54,917 bases of DNA from Azolla pinnata (lineage: Eukaryota > Streptophyta > Polypodiopsida > Salviniales > Salviniaceae): positions 1 through 54,917 of the forward strand of contig JBBBWG010029099.1 in the NCBI GenBank assembly GCA_037176905.1. Reading direction: 5' to 3'. Within the stretch, counting starts at the first letter, position 1. Each line of letters begins with the position of its first letter. The translations under genes and the position numbers were made by a program. The notes under the pieces are model-generated. The model was not told the DNA's origin and ran no database searches. It saw nothing but the letters and a program-made list of their open reading frames with translations. Below, piece by piece: positions 11,995 through 22,418 of this stretch.

Positions 11995-13148
11995 TTCTGT
12001 GGATTAATATGTTGGGTTTATTTTATGGCACACCTTGCCCTAATTTACTGATCTTATTTTTGCAGTCAGCATGATTATGTTTTCTTCTTTTGAGCACTCG
12101 GTTGATTTTCTGTATCAAGATATTCTGCAAAAGCGTAAGAGCGACTGCTCAAAGGGATTGCAATTGGGTGTTACATGTGCTGCTGGTTATATGGCAGGAA
12201 CAATCGGTACAATAATTTCAAATCCTGCAGACAACATAGTTTCAACACTAAATAACAACAGGACACAGACCCTATTGCAGGTTATATATTATGAAAATAA
12301 GGTCTTTGATATGATGCGTATGACATAATTGTACTTCAGACTTAAATCACATTATTTCTAAGATAGTCATTCATGAAACTAATGACTGCCTCTTTCATGC
12401 ATAACAATATTTGTGTGCACACATATTTAACTGGGAATATTGTAATTCAATAATAAATACAAAAGATTGAGCATGTTAACTAGATAACTAATATGATGAC
12501 AATATACAAAGCCGCTTCTTAACTATACTATACAGACATTATGCATTTCTGTGCAATAGAAGTTAACCATGGTTGTGAGTTATGTGTCACACCTTGAAGT
12601 AAGCCTATAATTTCTTATGAGGAAGTTGAAACAGTTAGTATCGGCAAAACTCAGTGAAATGCTGTGTTAAGGTTGAATTGCATATACTCAAAATCAACAT
12701 TTTCTTCCTTTAAATGTCAGCTCTGATCAAATTCATTATACCCAGGGGCATTTTTTACTTGCATCCATAACTTTATTTGATATGCTTTAAACCATATATC
12801 AGGTTATCAAAAGCATTGGCATTCGTGGACTTTTAACAAGAAGCTTGCCTATACGTATTTTACTGGTTGGTCCAGTGGTGACCATGCAATGGTTTGCATA
12901 TGATTCATTCAAGATCCTCATTGGCTTGTGAGTGCACATGTGCTTGACATCCAATATTAGAATGTTCCATATTGGTTTGGTATCATTTTTCCTTATAACT
13001 TTCCTATTATTTGTTCCATATTGGAATTTGTGACAGGCCTACAAGTGGTGGGATGGAACACTATACTTCTAGCGGTGTTAAAGTCGGCATTGCGCATGTT
13101 ACAGAGGAAGATGTATCTAGTGCGGCAGTAGAGACTGCTATTACGTAA
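10058..13148 (+). CDS. Mitochondrial phosphate carrier (PHT3-type)
   Basis: This inner-membrane carrier imports phosphate into the mitochondrial matrix for ATP synthesis. Six exons join in phase: 10058-10201, 10678-11039, 11143-11186, 12066-12280, 12803-12927, 13037-13148 (333 residues). It has the three-repeat mitochondrial carrier plan. Repeat 1 has PLDVLKVNMQ (about residues 39-48), repeat 2 has PFEAVKVNLQ (136-145), and repeat 3 has NPADNIVSTL, in which the usual basic residue is absent, as I also recall for the Arabidopsis relative. GLWKGWAAKLFGYGAQGG, GRNLPFSMIMFSSFEHS and ISNPAD are typical phosphate-carrier blocks. The ATG at 10058 puts GMLSAGTSHL about 26 residues in. There is no long presequence, which fits the short PHT3;3 (At2g17270) class rather than PHT3;1. 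Intron 3 holds a long AT microsatellite. Confidence 0.93.
11917..11995. repeat. (AT)n microsatellite inside carrier intron 3
   Basis: Long AT dinucleotide run broken by short TTTCT interruptions, preceded by (CA) and ATAC repeats from about 11845. Self-complementary and probably length-variable. Confidence 0.9.
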
Positions 13149-15126
13149 CACGATTATTGTATACTAGATTCCCCAAACCCATTTTGTTTTTCAAGCTGTA
13201 CTATTGAGCTATATTTTTGTATATAATCAGTCTATTCGTAGCACCACTGTTGAGTTAACAGAACATGAAGAAAAATAATATGCTTATAAATTTCAACTGA
13301 AGCAGAGCTTTGCTGATCCATATTGCACCAAAGCTTTTTGTATATTTCAAAATGCAAGTTCCATCATCTTCATTTTAGTGGTGATCATTTGCATCTTTAT
13401 TTGATTAACTATCAATGTCCTAATCTACATCTTTATTTGAAAATTTTGAAATTTGTGATTGGGGAGTGAAAATCATTTTCTGGTGTAGACTGCAGTGATA
13501 ACTGCAGGTTAATTAAAAAAGGCCTCTAATAATTCTTTCTCTAAATGATGGGGATGCTGCATATTGTCTGTGTATCCTTACTGATAAGGAAACCATGGTA
13601 ATCATCAATTGTGTATTTTCCCACCAGTAGAATTCAGTTCATAAATCTGTATTGGAAATTTGGATCAATGACATTGTCATGATGAAAAATACTGTGTATA
13701 TTTTTACAATGGTGAACAGTGTGCAGACTGGTAGACATATACTACTGAAATGACATTTCATCACCAAACGCTATTGTGGGATCTCTGAAACCAGTGTTAA
13801 ATGCTTTCTCAATGTGCTCCTTGCATGATCTAAACATCTTGGTCTGTATGTTCTGACACACTCCATGCCAAGTGCCATTTGATGCGTCCTTCAAATAGTT
13901 CCAACAAGTGGCAAGAGATTCAACCTGTGTCTGCATTCCATCAACCTAACCATCTCTAGGATTTCCTCTCTTTTAAGTCTATACAACCTAAACCCTAAAC
14001 CCTATAAGAACAGACAGGATATTTGATAAAAGCAACTTCTACCATGTTCAAGATTCTAGTTTCCATCACCTTGGCTGGAATGGTATTTGAAACACTATGG
14101 CAACAACATTCGTTCTTAGCAGTTTCATTGTCCATTGCCACTTCTTAACTTAATGTGACGCATGGCACAAGCTTTCAAAGAACTCTCACGGCTGCAGCCA
14201 CAAAGGAGTAGTATTCTACTGCTTCATCTGATGAGGATATTCTCATGGTTTCATGATGCACTGCTTGTAAAATCTTGTATATATCAATGTAGCAACAACA
14301 TTCCAACACCGTTCTGATCACTTTCATGTCAATATGCCACTCCTTAACGCAATTAAATGGATTAATTCAGAAACATGGCAACAATCTTCTATAACTATAG
14401 CCATAAAAAAGTGTTCTAGTACTTCATCAGAGGAAGATATTCTGGTTTTTCATGATGGAATACTTGTACATCAAGAATGCAGGACCACTATTTGTACTAA
14501 TGAAATGCTTTAGACAGTGACATTAGTTTTGCAAATGATAGTATTTGGCTGCTTTGGTAACCATCAACTTACAAAGATGTAATACCAAGTTGTGTACATT
14601 GAAGTCGTCCTCCAAAATACTCTATTCAATTGCACTAGATGCATAGCAATGTAGATCTATGGGATAACTATGATCATGAAGTTCCACACAGTAGGGTTTC
14701 AAGTTTTTGCATATTTAATTCGGTATATTTCTTGAAAAATATAATTTCCCTATGGGTACTAGCCAACGCCAATATGATTTTTTTCCCCATAATTTATGAT
14801 AAGTGTACTGTATTCATAAGTAGGCTTCAACTCTTGAGAAGATTAGATTAATGATCCCCCATATTTCAGCCTTTCATTGCTTTTTTCTTTCAATGCTCGT
14901 CCATGTACGTATCAATGATCTCCTTTTTACTCCACCAAAGACTAGATTATGAGATAGGCATTGAAAATATATTGGAGTTGATGACATGTTTGATGCTCAC
15001 ACTCAAGTTGAACAAGCATTAAATCACCAGCTTCCAAAACTTGGCTAAACTACATATAATACATTATGCGTTACAAGCGTACTCCTGCAGATGGGAGCTT
15101 AGCTATGGTCACATTGTGAATGTAGC
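13149..15126. other. Convergent intergenic region with a diverged, duplicated coding-like remnant
   Basis: This lies between the 3' ends of the phosphate carrier and the methyltransferase. On the minus strand 13742-13936 is open (64 codons, unrecognised). Two related segments, about 14075-14280 and 14300-14490, both contain a minus-strand frame with RISSSDE followed by hydrophobic residues, and both carry stops. This looks like an old duplicated exon or gene fragment. A short CCCTAAA stretch is at 13987-14003. No complete gene is visible. Confidence 0.45.
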
Positions 15127-15571
15127 TCATACTTGAGCAATCCCCACAATATGAGGACTTAGCAAAGAGAGGTTGGAAACATCAATTCTCTTTGCACTTA
15201 CTGATGCAAAGCCTGCACCTTCGATGTTATTCAGTGTATCTCTAGTGAGATGGCATCCATCAGCGACAAACTGCTGAACTGGATCAAAAAACTCTTGCCA
15301 AATTCTGAGGGTACTACCTACTGGAGTTATATGATATAAAGAGGATGTTTCAGCTTTGGAACAGAAATAGCATTATCCCCACATGTAAGAGCAGGGGTTC
15401 AAAATTGATTACCTGGTGCAGCAATGTGCTCTATGAAGAAGAAAGAACCACCAGGCCTAAGCACTCTTTTCACTTCTGCGATTTTTCAGGCTAATGTACA
15501 TGAGTATACATCTGTATGTATGTACACAAAACACAAAAACATACATACATACATACATACATACATACATA

Positions 15572-15647
<76 letters not shown>

Positions 15648-16672
15648 GTATTCAGAAGATTAGATTAATGATAAGTAGACTTCATGCATATGTATATACG
15701 GATGTAGAATCAAGAAATTTTCAAGACTAGTATGCATGCATAAAGATACCTTTCAATGTAGCATCCACGTCTAACACTGAACACAACACAAGCGTGCATA
15801 TCACAGCATCAAAACTAGACGTCCCAACAGGTAATGATTCTCCAACCTAAGTACCAACAAAAGCCTTGCTTTCTTTAGAATGCTTAAGTAACAACAGTGG
15901 CACAAATAGAAATAGAGATTTCATTGCTTAATGTAAAGGCTTTCATAGTTAAGTCCATCAGACAAAAGCTTTCACTGTTAGGTCCATCAGACAAAAGCTT
16001 TCATTGCTTTGTACATGAAATGCACTCCCAAGTTGTTTTTACTTTGTGTTTTCTAACTATGGTCAATGTGATCTCATATGCATTTTTTATAGGTTTTAAT
16101 CAACCCTAAACCCGCATAACCTGAATTAGAAAAGCAGATTCATTACCCCTTGAACAAACTTGAATTGGGAATCTGGTAAACCAGCTGAACATGCTGCAGC
16201 GTGGGCATACTTCTCCATACTTGGATTAGGATCTACACCTGTTAAACTGATTTGAGGCTTGCTGGCGTAGTACTTAATGTTAGGACCAGTGCCGATGCCT
16301 ATCTCTAGGACATCATGTGTCATTCCATCCACACGACTAAAAAGCTGATTCTTGTAACCTGCCATCTTATGTAAAACCGGTGCATTCTGTGTATATCTTA
16401 CATATTTATAAGAATATCTGTTTAAGTTACACAAAGGAAAAATCTGCTGTCTCCTACCCAGGCTTAATATTTTTTCTGCCTTAAACCCTTAACTACATCT
16501 GCTTACAGGTTGACGAGAAAGTGTTGAAATTACAAAAAAGGAAAATCATGCTGTCTTCTACCTGGGCTTCATATGCCTTCATGCTCTAAACCTAAAACCT
16601 TAAAATTATACAAAGAAAAACCATGTTGTCTCCTACCTGGGCTTCATATGCTTTCAAACTCTGAACCCTAAA

Positions 16673-16718
<46 letters not shown>

Positions 16719-16875
16719 TACACACAGGTTAACAAGACCTACTGTCGAAATTACACAGGAAAATTGTGATATACCCTACCTGGGCTTCATATGCTTTCAT
16801 GCCCTGATCCATCTGAAGCGCAAAAAGCTCATCATACCAACCTTGGCGTTGGAAAGGAGCAACATCCAAGATACT
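15127..16875 (-). CDS. SAM-dependent methyltransferase, METTL7/At1g69523-like (N-terminal exons unresolved)
   Basis: Class I SAM-dependent methyltransferase of a plant family related to METTL7; substrate unknown to me. Exons in coding order: 16875-16780, 16365-16147, 15846-15750, 15475-15413, 15317-15127. Phases match throughout. The first gives ILDVAPFQRQGWYDEL...KAYEAQ. The second gives MAGYKNQLF and motif I VLEIGIGTGPN, then GVDPNPSMEKYA. Next come SSFDAVICTLVLCSVLDVD, then EVKRVLRPGGSFFFIEH, and finally DPVQQFVADGCHLTRDT before the TGA at 15127. The order equals that of Arabidopsis relatives. Homologs begin with a chloroplast transit region; here the upstream exons lie somewhere in 16.9-17.8 kb. 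There, Pro/Ala-rich frames (for example from a Met near 17.7 kb) and a hydrophobic stretch SIFVFSSIVLFGAC near 17.1 kb are candidates, but I could not join them in phase. Confidence 0.88.
15537..15644. repeat. Compound microsatellite (ATAC)n(TC)n(AC)n in methyltransferase intron
   Basis: ATAC tetranucleotides run directly into a long TC run and then an AC run, all between the exon pair at 15413-15475 and 15750-15846. The short frames through it encode only repeated residues and are not genes. Confidence 0.9.
16429..16805. repeat. Four partial duplications of an exon/intron border
   Basis: The end of the methyltransferase exon at 16780 with its donor (read on the plus strand as CCTACCTGGGCTTCATATG) is repeated in the adjacent intron near 16632-16660 and 16552-16580, with a more diverged copy near 16447-16470. 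Each is preceded by a similar TTACA..GGAAAA stretch. A (CA) run (16682-16716) interrupts the series. Confidence 0.75.
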
Positions 16876-17285
16876 CTGATCATGGGAAAAGAATGAAAGA
16901 TTTCTCTGCTCAGTTCATGGCAAGTTTTTGATACTCTAAATCCAACTCTTTTGGCATCTTCTCTAGACTCTTCTTCATTCAATTACAATCCAAGATCATG
17001 GAAAGAACACGTGCATTTTGCGTACATACCCCGAATATGACGCCGTTTGTGTCAACACAAATAGTTTTTGTCCAAACCTGTAGCCTCAGACATACATGCT
17101 CCAAACAACACTATGCTAGAAAACACGAATATTGACGTATATGGTGATGAAAATACGTCGGCTTTGAGCTTCGTGGACGTCGTCGAAGATTCCAACTGAC
17201 AGAGAGAGGGAGGGGACGATTGAATGGAGCAACACATGCAGAGAATGAGTGCATGTGCTACCTCTGGAAACACCGTCAAGCCGAA

Positions 17286-17473
17286 GCCCGGAGTTGCTTC
17301 ATACATCAGATTGAACCAGCACGGACATGCAAAATGAATTAACACTTGCTTTGCTCTTCCCCGACACAACAGCAAGCAAGCCCGGAGTTGCTTCATACAT
17401 AAGATTGAGCCAGCACGGTCATGCAAAATGAATTAACACTTGCTTTGCTCTTCCCCGACACAACAGCAAGCAC
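17286..17473. repeat. 94-bp tandem duplication
   Basis: Bases 17286-17379 and 17380-17473 are nearly identical (about four mismatches), starting with GCCCGGAGTTGCTTCATACAT. They lie in the unresolved 5' part of the minus-strand methyltransferase gene, so the duplication may alter its leader or first exon. Confidence 0.9.
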
Positions 17474-17835
17474 ACATTACAACAATCCGCTGCGAATTGG
17501 GGGGTGGGGGGGGTGGGGGGGGACCAGAGAGCCGGGGGCGATATGCCTAACCTTATCAGGGAGGGAAGGAATCCCGGTGGCAGCAGGGGCCACGGGGAGA
17601 GATGCGGCGAGAGCTTGGAGGACCCGTCTTCTCCCGCAATGGCAGCAGCACATGGAGGAGGAGCGGGAAGAGGAGGAGGAAGGGGAAGGGCTCTGCTCCG
17701 ATCTGCCATGTCGTTCGTGTCTTTCTTGCTGAGATCTGATCGGGAGTCTGAGAGGGGAAGATCCGACGAGGGGCGGTAGCAGAGACGACAGAGCTTCCAT
17801 TTCTCGACACTGAACAAGAAGATGGATATACAAAT

Positions 17836-17879
17836 ATAAATAAATAAATAAATAAATATTTATTTATTTATTTATTTAT
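17836..17879. repeat. Perfect AT-only inverted repeat (hairpin)
   Basis: Two 22-base arms of AAAT/ATTT tetranucleotides meet without a loop between 17857 and 17858. Being fully complementary it could extrude as a cruciform. It sits at the 5' side of the methyltransferase gene. Confidence 0.9.
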
Positions 17880-18679
17880 TTAATCCAACAAGCTCTGTAT
17901 TGTCATTTTAGGGTTCCTTGTCTTTGACAAATTAGGGTTCTGACAAATCATGGCCATGACCTCTGACAGATTAGGGTTCCTTTTCTCTTGTTGTTATTAA
18001 CCCTAACCCTAGCTTCTGTTTTACTTGTGCTTCATGTGTTCCTGTTTTTAAACAACGAACCGATCTTCGAGAGCCACGTGCCGATTTGGCCCGCTGTATA
18101 ACTTGTATAACTTGTTCCGAGTACAAGAAAGGAAGCGCATTCCTCAGAAGGCGGTCTGGCCATGCATCGATCATCATCACACAAAGAATGAAAGAAAGAA
18201 AGGCGCATTGCAGAGTTGGAAGTGGAGAGCCCTTCGCCCACTTTCGATGTTGGTCGTGCAGTCTGGAGCGATGGCGAAGATGCTCTTATCGGACGATGGA
18301 AGCGCGACATACACAGCTCGGGCCTTCTCCAGTACCTAGCCGTTGTTGAGCTAATATACTTGGCTCCAAGGCAGAGCAATAGAAGCTAGATCAACGATAA
18401 GGATGGAAACGATGTTGCAACATGCGGATTCGTGACTTTTGGGATTGTTGGGAAGGATGTGTTGCAAATTAGGATCTACGCTGTTAAAACTTGACTTGCC
18501 CTCGTTCATATGCAAACCACGTATACTAAGAAGATGGACTTCATTCAATCCTAGATTGTTCGGGCATGGTCTGAATGGAGCCCCAACAGTGATAGTCCTA
18601 ATGCAGAGCTCAAGCTGCAAATGGCACCCCGTTTGCAATATAACAAATATTGATATCAAGTTGGAGTCTAATATAATGT

Positions 18680-18930
18680 CATGAATATGTGAACATTATA
18701 TTTCACCTGGACTTGAACCCAAGATCTTGTACTGTATAATACAAAACCTAACCATTGAAATACTCGATCACGAAGACTACTTTTTCTAGTGATTATTGTA
18801 TTAAGAGAAAACTCTTGAACATTGTAACACATTCTAGAATTTTCCAGAACATCCTAGAATATTGTGTCTAGAACATTCTAGAGTATTGTAGAAGTCTCTA
18901 GGCTAATTTGTAGAAACCTATTAATAAATA
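18680..18930 (-). mobile_element. Possible retroelement (SINE/LTR-like) remnant
   Basis: On the minus strand an A-box-like ATGGTTAGG (about 18748) and a B-box-like GGGTTCAAGTCC (about 18709-18720) are spaced as in tRNA-derived elements. Downstream on the plus strand is CATTCTAGAA/TTCCAGAA-rich DNA and a TTAATAAATACACATGG stretch. The same layout occurs at 8130-8400. No end repeats or coding domain seen. Confidence 0.35.
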
Positions 18931-19034
18931 CACATGGATTATATCAAATCAATTCAAATGAACACCACTCTTCAACTCCAAGCCTACCCTTTACCCAACT
19001 CCTCCTTGTACTCGTTTCTAATAAACCCACTGCT

Positions 19035-19321
19035 CTTTTATCAGTCCGCTCTCCCCTCTTCTTCTATTCTCTTATACCTTCTTTTAATCTCTTTTATCAG
19101 TCCACTCTCCTCTCTTCTTCTATTCTCTTATACCTTCTTTTAATCNNNNNNNNNNNNNNNNNNNNNNNNNNNNNNNNNNNNNNNNNNNNNNNNNNNNNNN
19201 NNNNNNNNNNNNNNNNNNNNNNNNNNNNNNNNNNNNNNNNNNNNNCTCTTATACCTTCTTTTAATCTCTTTTATCAGTCCACTCTCCTCTCTTCTTCTAT
19301 TCTCTTATACCTTCTTTTAAT
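19035..19321. repeat. 56-bp tandem array interrupted by an assembly gap
   Basis: Pyrimidine-rich unit starting CTTTTATCAGTCC and ending TATACCTTCTTTTAAT, seen at 19035, 19091 and again at 19268 after the gap, plus a partial copy directly after the gap. The repeat on both sides of the N block indicates a collapsed or unspanned minisatellite. Confidence 0.9.
19146..19245. other. Assembly gap (100 N)
   Basis: Exactly 100 unknown bases, a usual placeholder size, so the true length is not known. It lies inside the 56-bp tandem array. Confidence 0.98.
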
Positions 19322-20585
19322 CGTTCAAACTCTTGCCTTGTTCCGACACGTAACATTTGCACATCATCTGGCGGATTCCGGTACCAAGACGATTCTCCGG
19401 CTCCTGATTCTCCGACAAATCCTGATGTCTTTCGAAGGCAGCAGATTCTGCAACCAGCAGAAGATGCAAGAAGGGGTTTTGTAAGGGTTTTAGGTAAAAT
19501 GATGGGATTTCCTGAGCTCAGGGCAGAGCGAGGTTCGAACCCATGGCTTTGATCCGTCGCCGAAGACGACGACAGACAGAGACAGAGCGCCATAGCTGAC
19601 CACGGCCTTCCAGCAGAGAGGGCCTCTGCGTCGGAAGGAAACAGGAGCGCAATCCAACAACCCTCCGTGCCTGCATTGCATCGATGAGGACGGATGATCT
19701 TCTCCCACGCAGAGGGAAAACGCTCAGCTTCTCCTCTTTCTCCTCCCTTCCGCCTCTCTTTCCTTGACCTTTCCCTTCCTCGCAAGCTATGCGATCTTCT
19801 CCTCCTTCTGCTTGTCGACGGCGAAGGCGGCGAGTCTTTGGAGCGGACGGTTTTCAGCATCTCCCCCTGACCAAGCTCATTGTGGGCCTCAATTCTTATT
19901 CTTGGATTTCTCTTCCATGGTTTCGCTTTGCGATGCTCTCGACAGATACATACATGGAGAAAGGTACGTGGACCATTTCTTGTGTGTCTGATGGATTCGT
20001 TGCTCTTGGGCCTCTTTTTCTGCTCGGTGATCGGTATTACCAGTGGATTCTTTCCAATATCTACGTGTGGTTTTCAGAGGTTTTCATTGTTTTTCTGCGT
20101 TTCATCATGTTATGCCAAGGCAATCAGTTCGTTGAATTTGGTTCTTTTTTTTCTATCTTCACGTATTACTCCTCGTGTCCATTTCACTTGTTTTTTATAC
20201 CTCCTTAGGAAAGATGAGTTATTTATTTAGCCATCTGTGGTTTTATCCCTCACTCTGACTTGTTCAACATGCAAAATTAGGATTAGCGATGTTTTCATGG
20301 ATTCGTTGTTGCCTAAGTATGTCTACTTACCGTCATTTACTATGCGTGCATTCATTGTTGTTGTGCCTATATTTTGTTGAAAGATCAGCCATATAAATAG
20401 ACAAACAGCTACCTATGTTTTGAAGATAGGACTAGGGTTAATAGAGTCTATTCAACAGGAAATCAGAGTGGATGACTGCGTATTTTATATGGAGCTCCTT
20501 TGCAGAATGATTGTAAATTATGAATATTCTAGTGATGGTGGTCAATGTTATTTTGCAAATGCAACATATAATTTGCATCTAAATT

Positions 20586-22418
20586 ATGGAAGGTCTAATA
20601 TGTGTTTATCGAACAATCAAAGGACTGATGCATGTACATGGCACAGAAGGTGGCAGTCGAAGAAAACACTGGAGGCTTCTTCATCAACAAACTGAAGATT
20701 CTTCAGCCCCCCCAAATAATGATGTAGCTTTACAACAAAGCTTGCAAATTAAATCCCTTTGTAGACAAGGGAAAGTTCACGAAGCATACATGATATACAA
20801 AGAGATGAAAAATGAGAACCGTTTGGCTAGGTTTGATGCATGTGATGATCTGGTGTTTGGCTTGGCCCGATTAGGAAAAGTTGAAGATGCAGTCAGTATA
20901 TTTGTGGAATTGAAGGGAATGGGTGGGATGTATAAAAGTTCTATGTATGGGACATTGATTGTGAGCTTAAGCAGAGCTGGATACGTGCAAGAAGCATATA
21001 AATTCCTTGAAGAATCAGGAAAGTCGGGTTTAAAACTGTCAATGTCAGTATATTCAGCATATGTAGAGTGCCTAATTCAAGCAGGTCAATATGAAGAAGC
21101 ATATAATGTATACAAGGAGTTAAAACAGAGGAAGAGGATCCCATGCGTGACCATATTGCACCATCTCGTGCTTGGATTGTCAAGGAATGGGGAGGCTCAA
21201 GAAGCTTCTCTTCTCCTCCAAGAGATCCTTGCTAGGGGTGCTGTTGCAAACATCATATTATTCAATGCTGTGATCAAAGGTTTTACAAATGAGGGCCTTA
21301 TCAAGGATGCGATAACCCTGTTTGATTTTATGCAGACCATTGGTGTTCAACCAAACCTTGTGACTTTTAACAATATAATTCATGCTGTTAGCCAAAAGGG
21401 CAGTCTTCCAGAAGTGTTAAGGCTTTATGTAGAAATGAAACTGGGTGGTATTTCTCCCAACGACATAACATATGGTGTCTTAATAAATTTTTTGGCCAGA
21501 AAAAATCTTGTAAATGAAGCCTACCAGGCATGGAGAGAAATGAGGATGGTTGGCGTAACTCCCAGTGTGATAACATATAATGCCATGTTTAATGCACTTG
21601 GCAGAGCAGGGTACTCAGATGCAGCGACAATGATAGTAGAAGAGATGTCTGCAGCAGGTGTTTCCCCAGATATGTACACATTCTCCATTCTCATTCGTAA
21701 CCTTGGAAAAGCAAAAAAACTGGATGGAGCTAAAGGTTTATTCGAGAAGATCATCTGCAAATCAGGTTCAGTTAATGTAGTCGTTTACACTACTATGATT
21801 ACAGTATTGAGCAAGGCTGGAGAGGTTGATGAAGCCCTTGCCTACTTTGAGAAAATGATGACAGCTGGATATTCTCCAAATGTAGTTTCATACACTGCCA
21901 TTATTTCTTCATTGGCTAATGCAAGAAGATTAGAGGAAGCTTATGCTCTCTTTCAGGCAATGGATACCACTGGATGTCCACCAAATTTAGTCACGTATAA
22001 GGTACTTACACGGGCTTTTGCTGAAGCAGGCATCTGTGAACGTGTTGATTTATTGATTTTGGAGATGAGGGCACAGGGTATTGAGCCTGATGTTGCCTTC
22101 TACTCCTCCTTGCTTGCAGGCTATAAGAAATCTGGTAACACTGATGTAGCATGTGCGCTATTCGAAAATCTCAAAGCCGAGCATACTCTGATTGATACAG
22201 GGGTTTTGAATTCTATGTGTGGAGTTCTAGTTAGTGGAGGTAGGATTGACGATGCATATGATTGTTTCCAGGAAATGGATAAATATGGTTGTGCTCCTGA
22301 TGAGCTGAGTTATAATATAATATGTTGTGGATTGAGAGCTGCTGGGAGATTAAAGGAAGCGCTTACCATCGAAGAAATGAAAAGACTAGATTGCACTAAA
22401 AAATCTATTATCAGCTAA
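20586..22418 (+). CDS. P-class pentatricopeptide repeat (PPR) protein
   Basis: PPR proteins bind organellar RNA, each ~35-residue repeat reading one base, and act in stability, splicing or translation of chloroplast or mitochondrial transcripts. This 610-residue frame has no intron. From about residue 52 it consists of roughly 15 tandem repeats of P type (for example GVQPNLVTFNNIIHAVSQKG, GVSPDMYTFSILIRNLGKA, GYSPNVVSYTAIISSLANAR). It ends shortly after the last repeat and lacks E, DYW or SMR domains, so it is not an editing-type protein. The ATG at 20586 directly follows an in-frame TAA (20580-20582). The 50 residues before the repeats do not look like a clear transit peptide; a 5' exon near 19.8-19.96 kb could supply one. 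RNA target unknown. Confidence 0.92.
   Translation: MEGLICVYRTIKGLMHVHGTEGGSRRKHWRLLHQQTEDSSAPPNNDVALQQSLQIKSLCRQGKVHEAYMIYKEMKNENRLARFDACDDLVFGLARLGKVEDAVSIFVELKGMGGMYKSSMYGTLIVSLSRAGYVQEAYKFLEESGKSGLKLSMSVYSAYVECLIQAGQYEEAYNVYKELKQRKRIPCVTILHHLVLGLSRNGEAQEASLLLQEILARGAVANIILFNAVIKGFTNEGLIKDAITLFDFMQTIGVQPNLVTFNNIIHAVSQKGSLPEVLRLYVEMKLGGISPNDITYGVLINFLARKNLVNEAYQAWREMRMVGVTPSVITYNAMFNALGRAGYSDAATMIVEEMSAAGVSPDMYTFSILIRNLGKAKKLDGAKGLFEKIICKSGSVNVVVYTTMITVLSKAGEVDEALAYFEKMMTAGYSPNVVSYTAIISSLANARRLEEAYALFQAMDTTGCPPNLVTYKVLTRAFAEAGICERVDLLILEMRAQGIEPDVAFYSSLLAGYKKSGNTDVACALFENLKAEHTLIDTGVLNSMCGVLVSGGRIDDAYDCFQEMDKYGCAPDELSYNIICCGLRAAGRLKEALTIEEMKRLDCTKKSIIS

Larger units (their letters stand above)
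17880..20585. other. Divergent intergenic region between methyltransferase and PPR genes
   Basis: No gene is clearly supported. Contents: TTAGGGTT/AACCCTAACCC telo-box-like words at 17909-18012, a retroelement-like block at 18680-18930, a 56-bp tandem array with an N gap at 19035-19321, and GC-richer DNA at 19500-19900 that may be the promoter and a 5' exon of the PPR gene. A possible donor GTACGT follows near 19960 in frames that start near 19764 or 19789. Confidence 0.5.

Noticed and set aside
17419..17833. Several overlapping frames on both strands, Pro- or Glu/Gly-rich
   Set aside because: They come from G-run and GAG-rich DNA. One minus-strand frame might be a methyltransferase transit exon, but I could not splice it in phase, so no separate gene is called.
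19297..19860. Minus-strand open frame of 187 codons, Arg/Ser-rich
   Set aside because: It overlaps a GC-richer presumed promoter/5' region of the PPR gene and the edge of the tandem array; no domain and composition is low-complexity.
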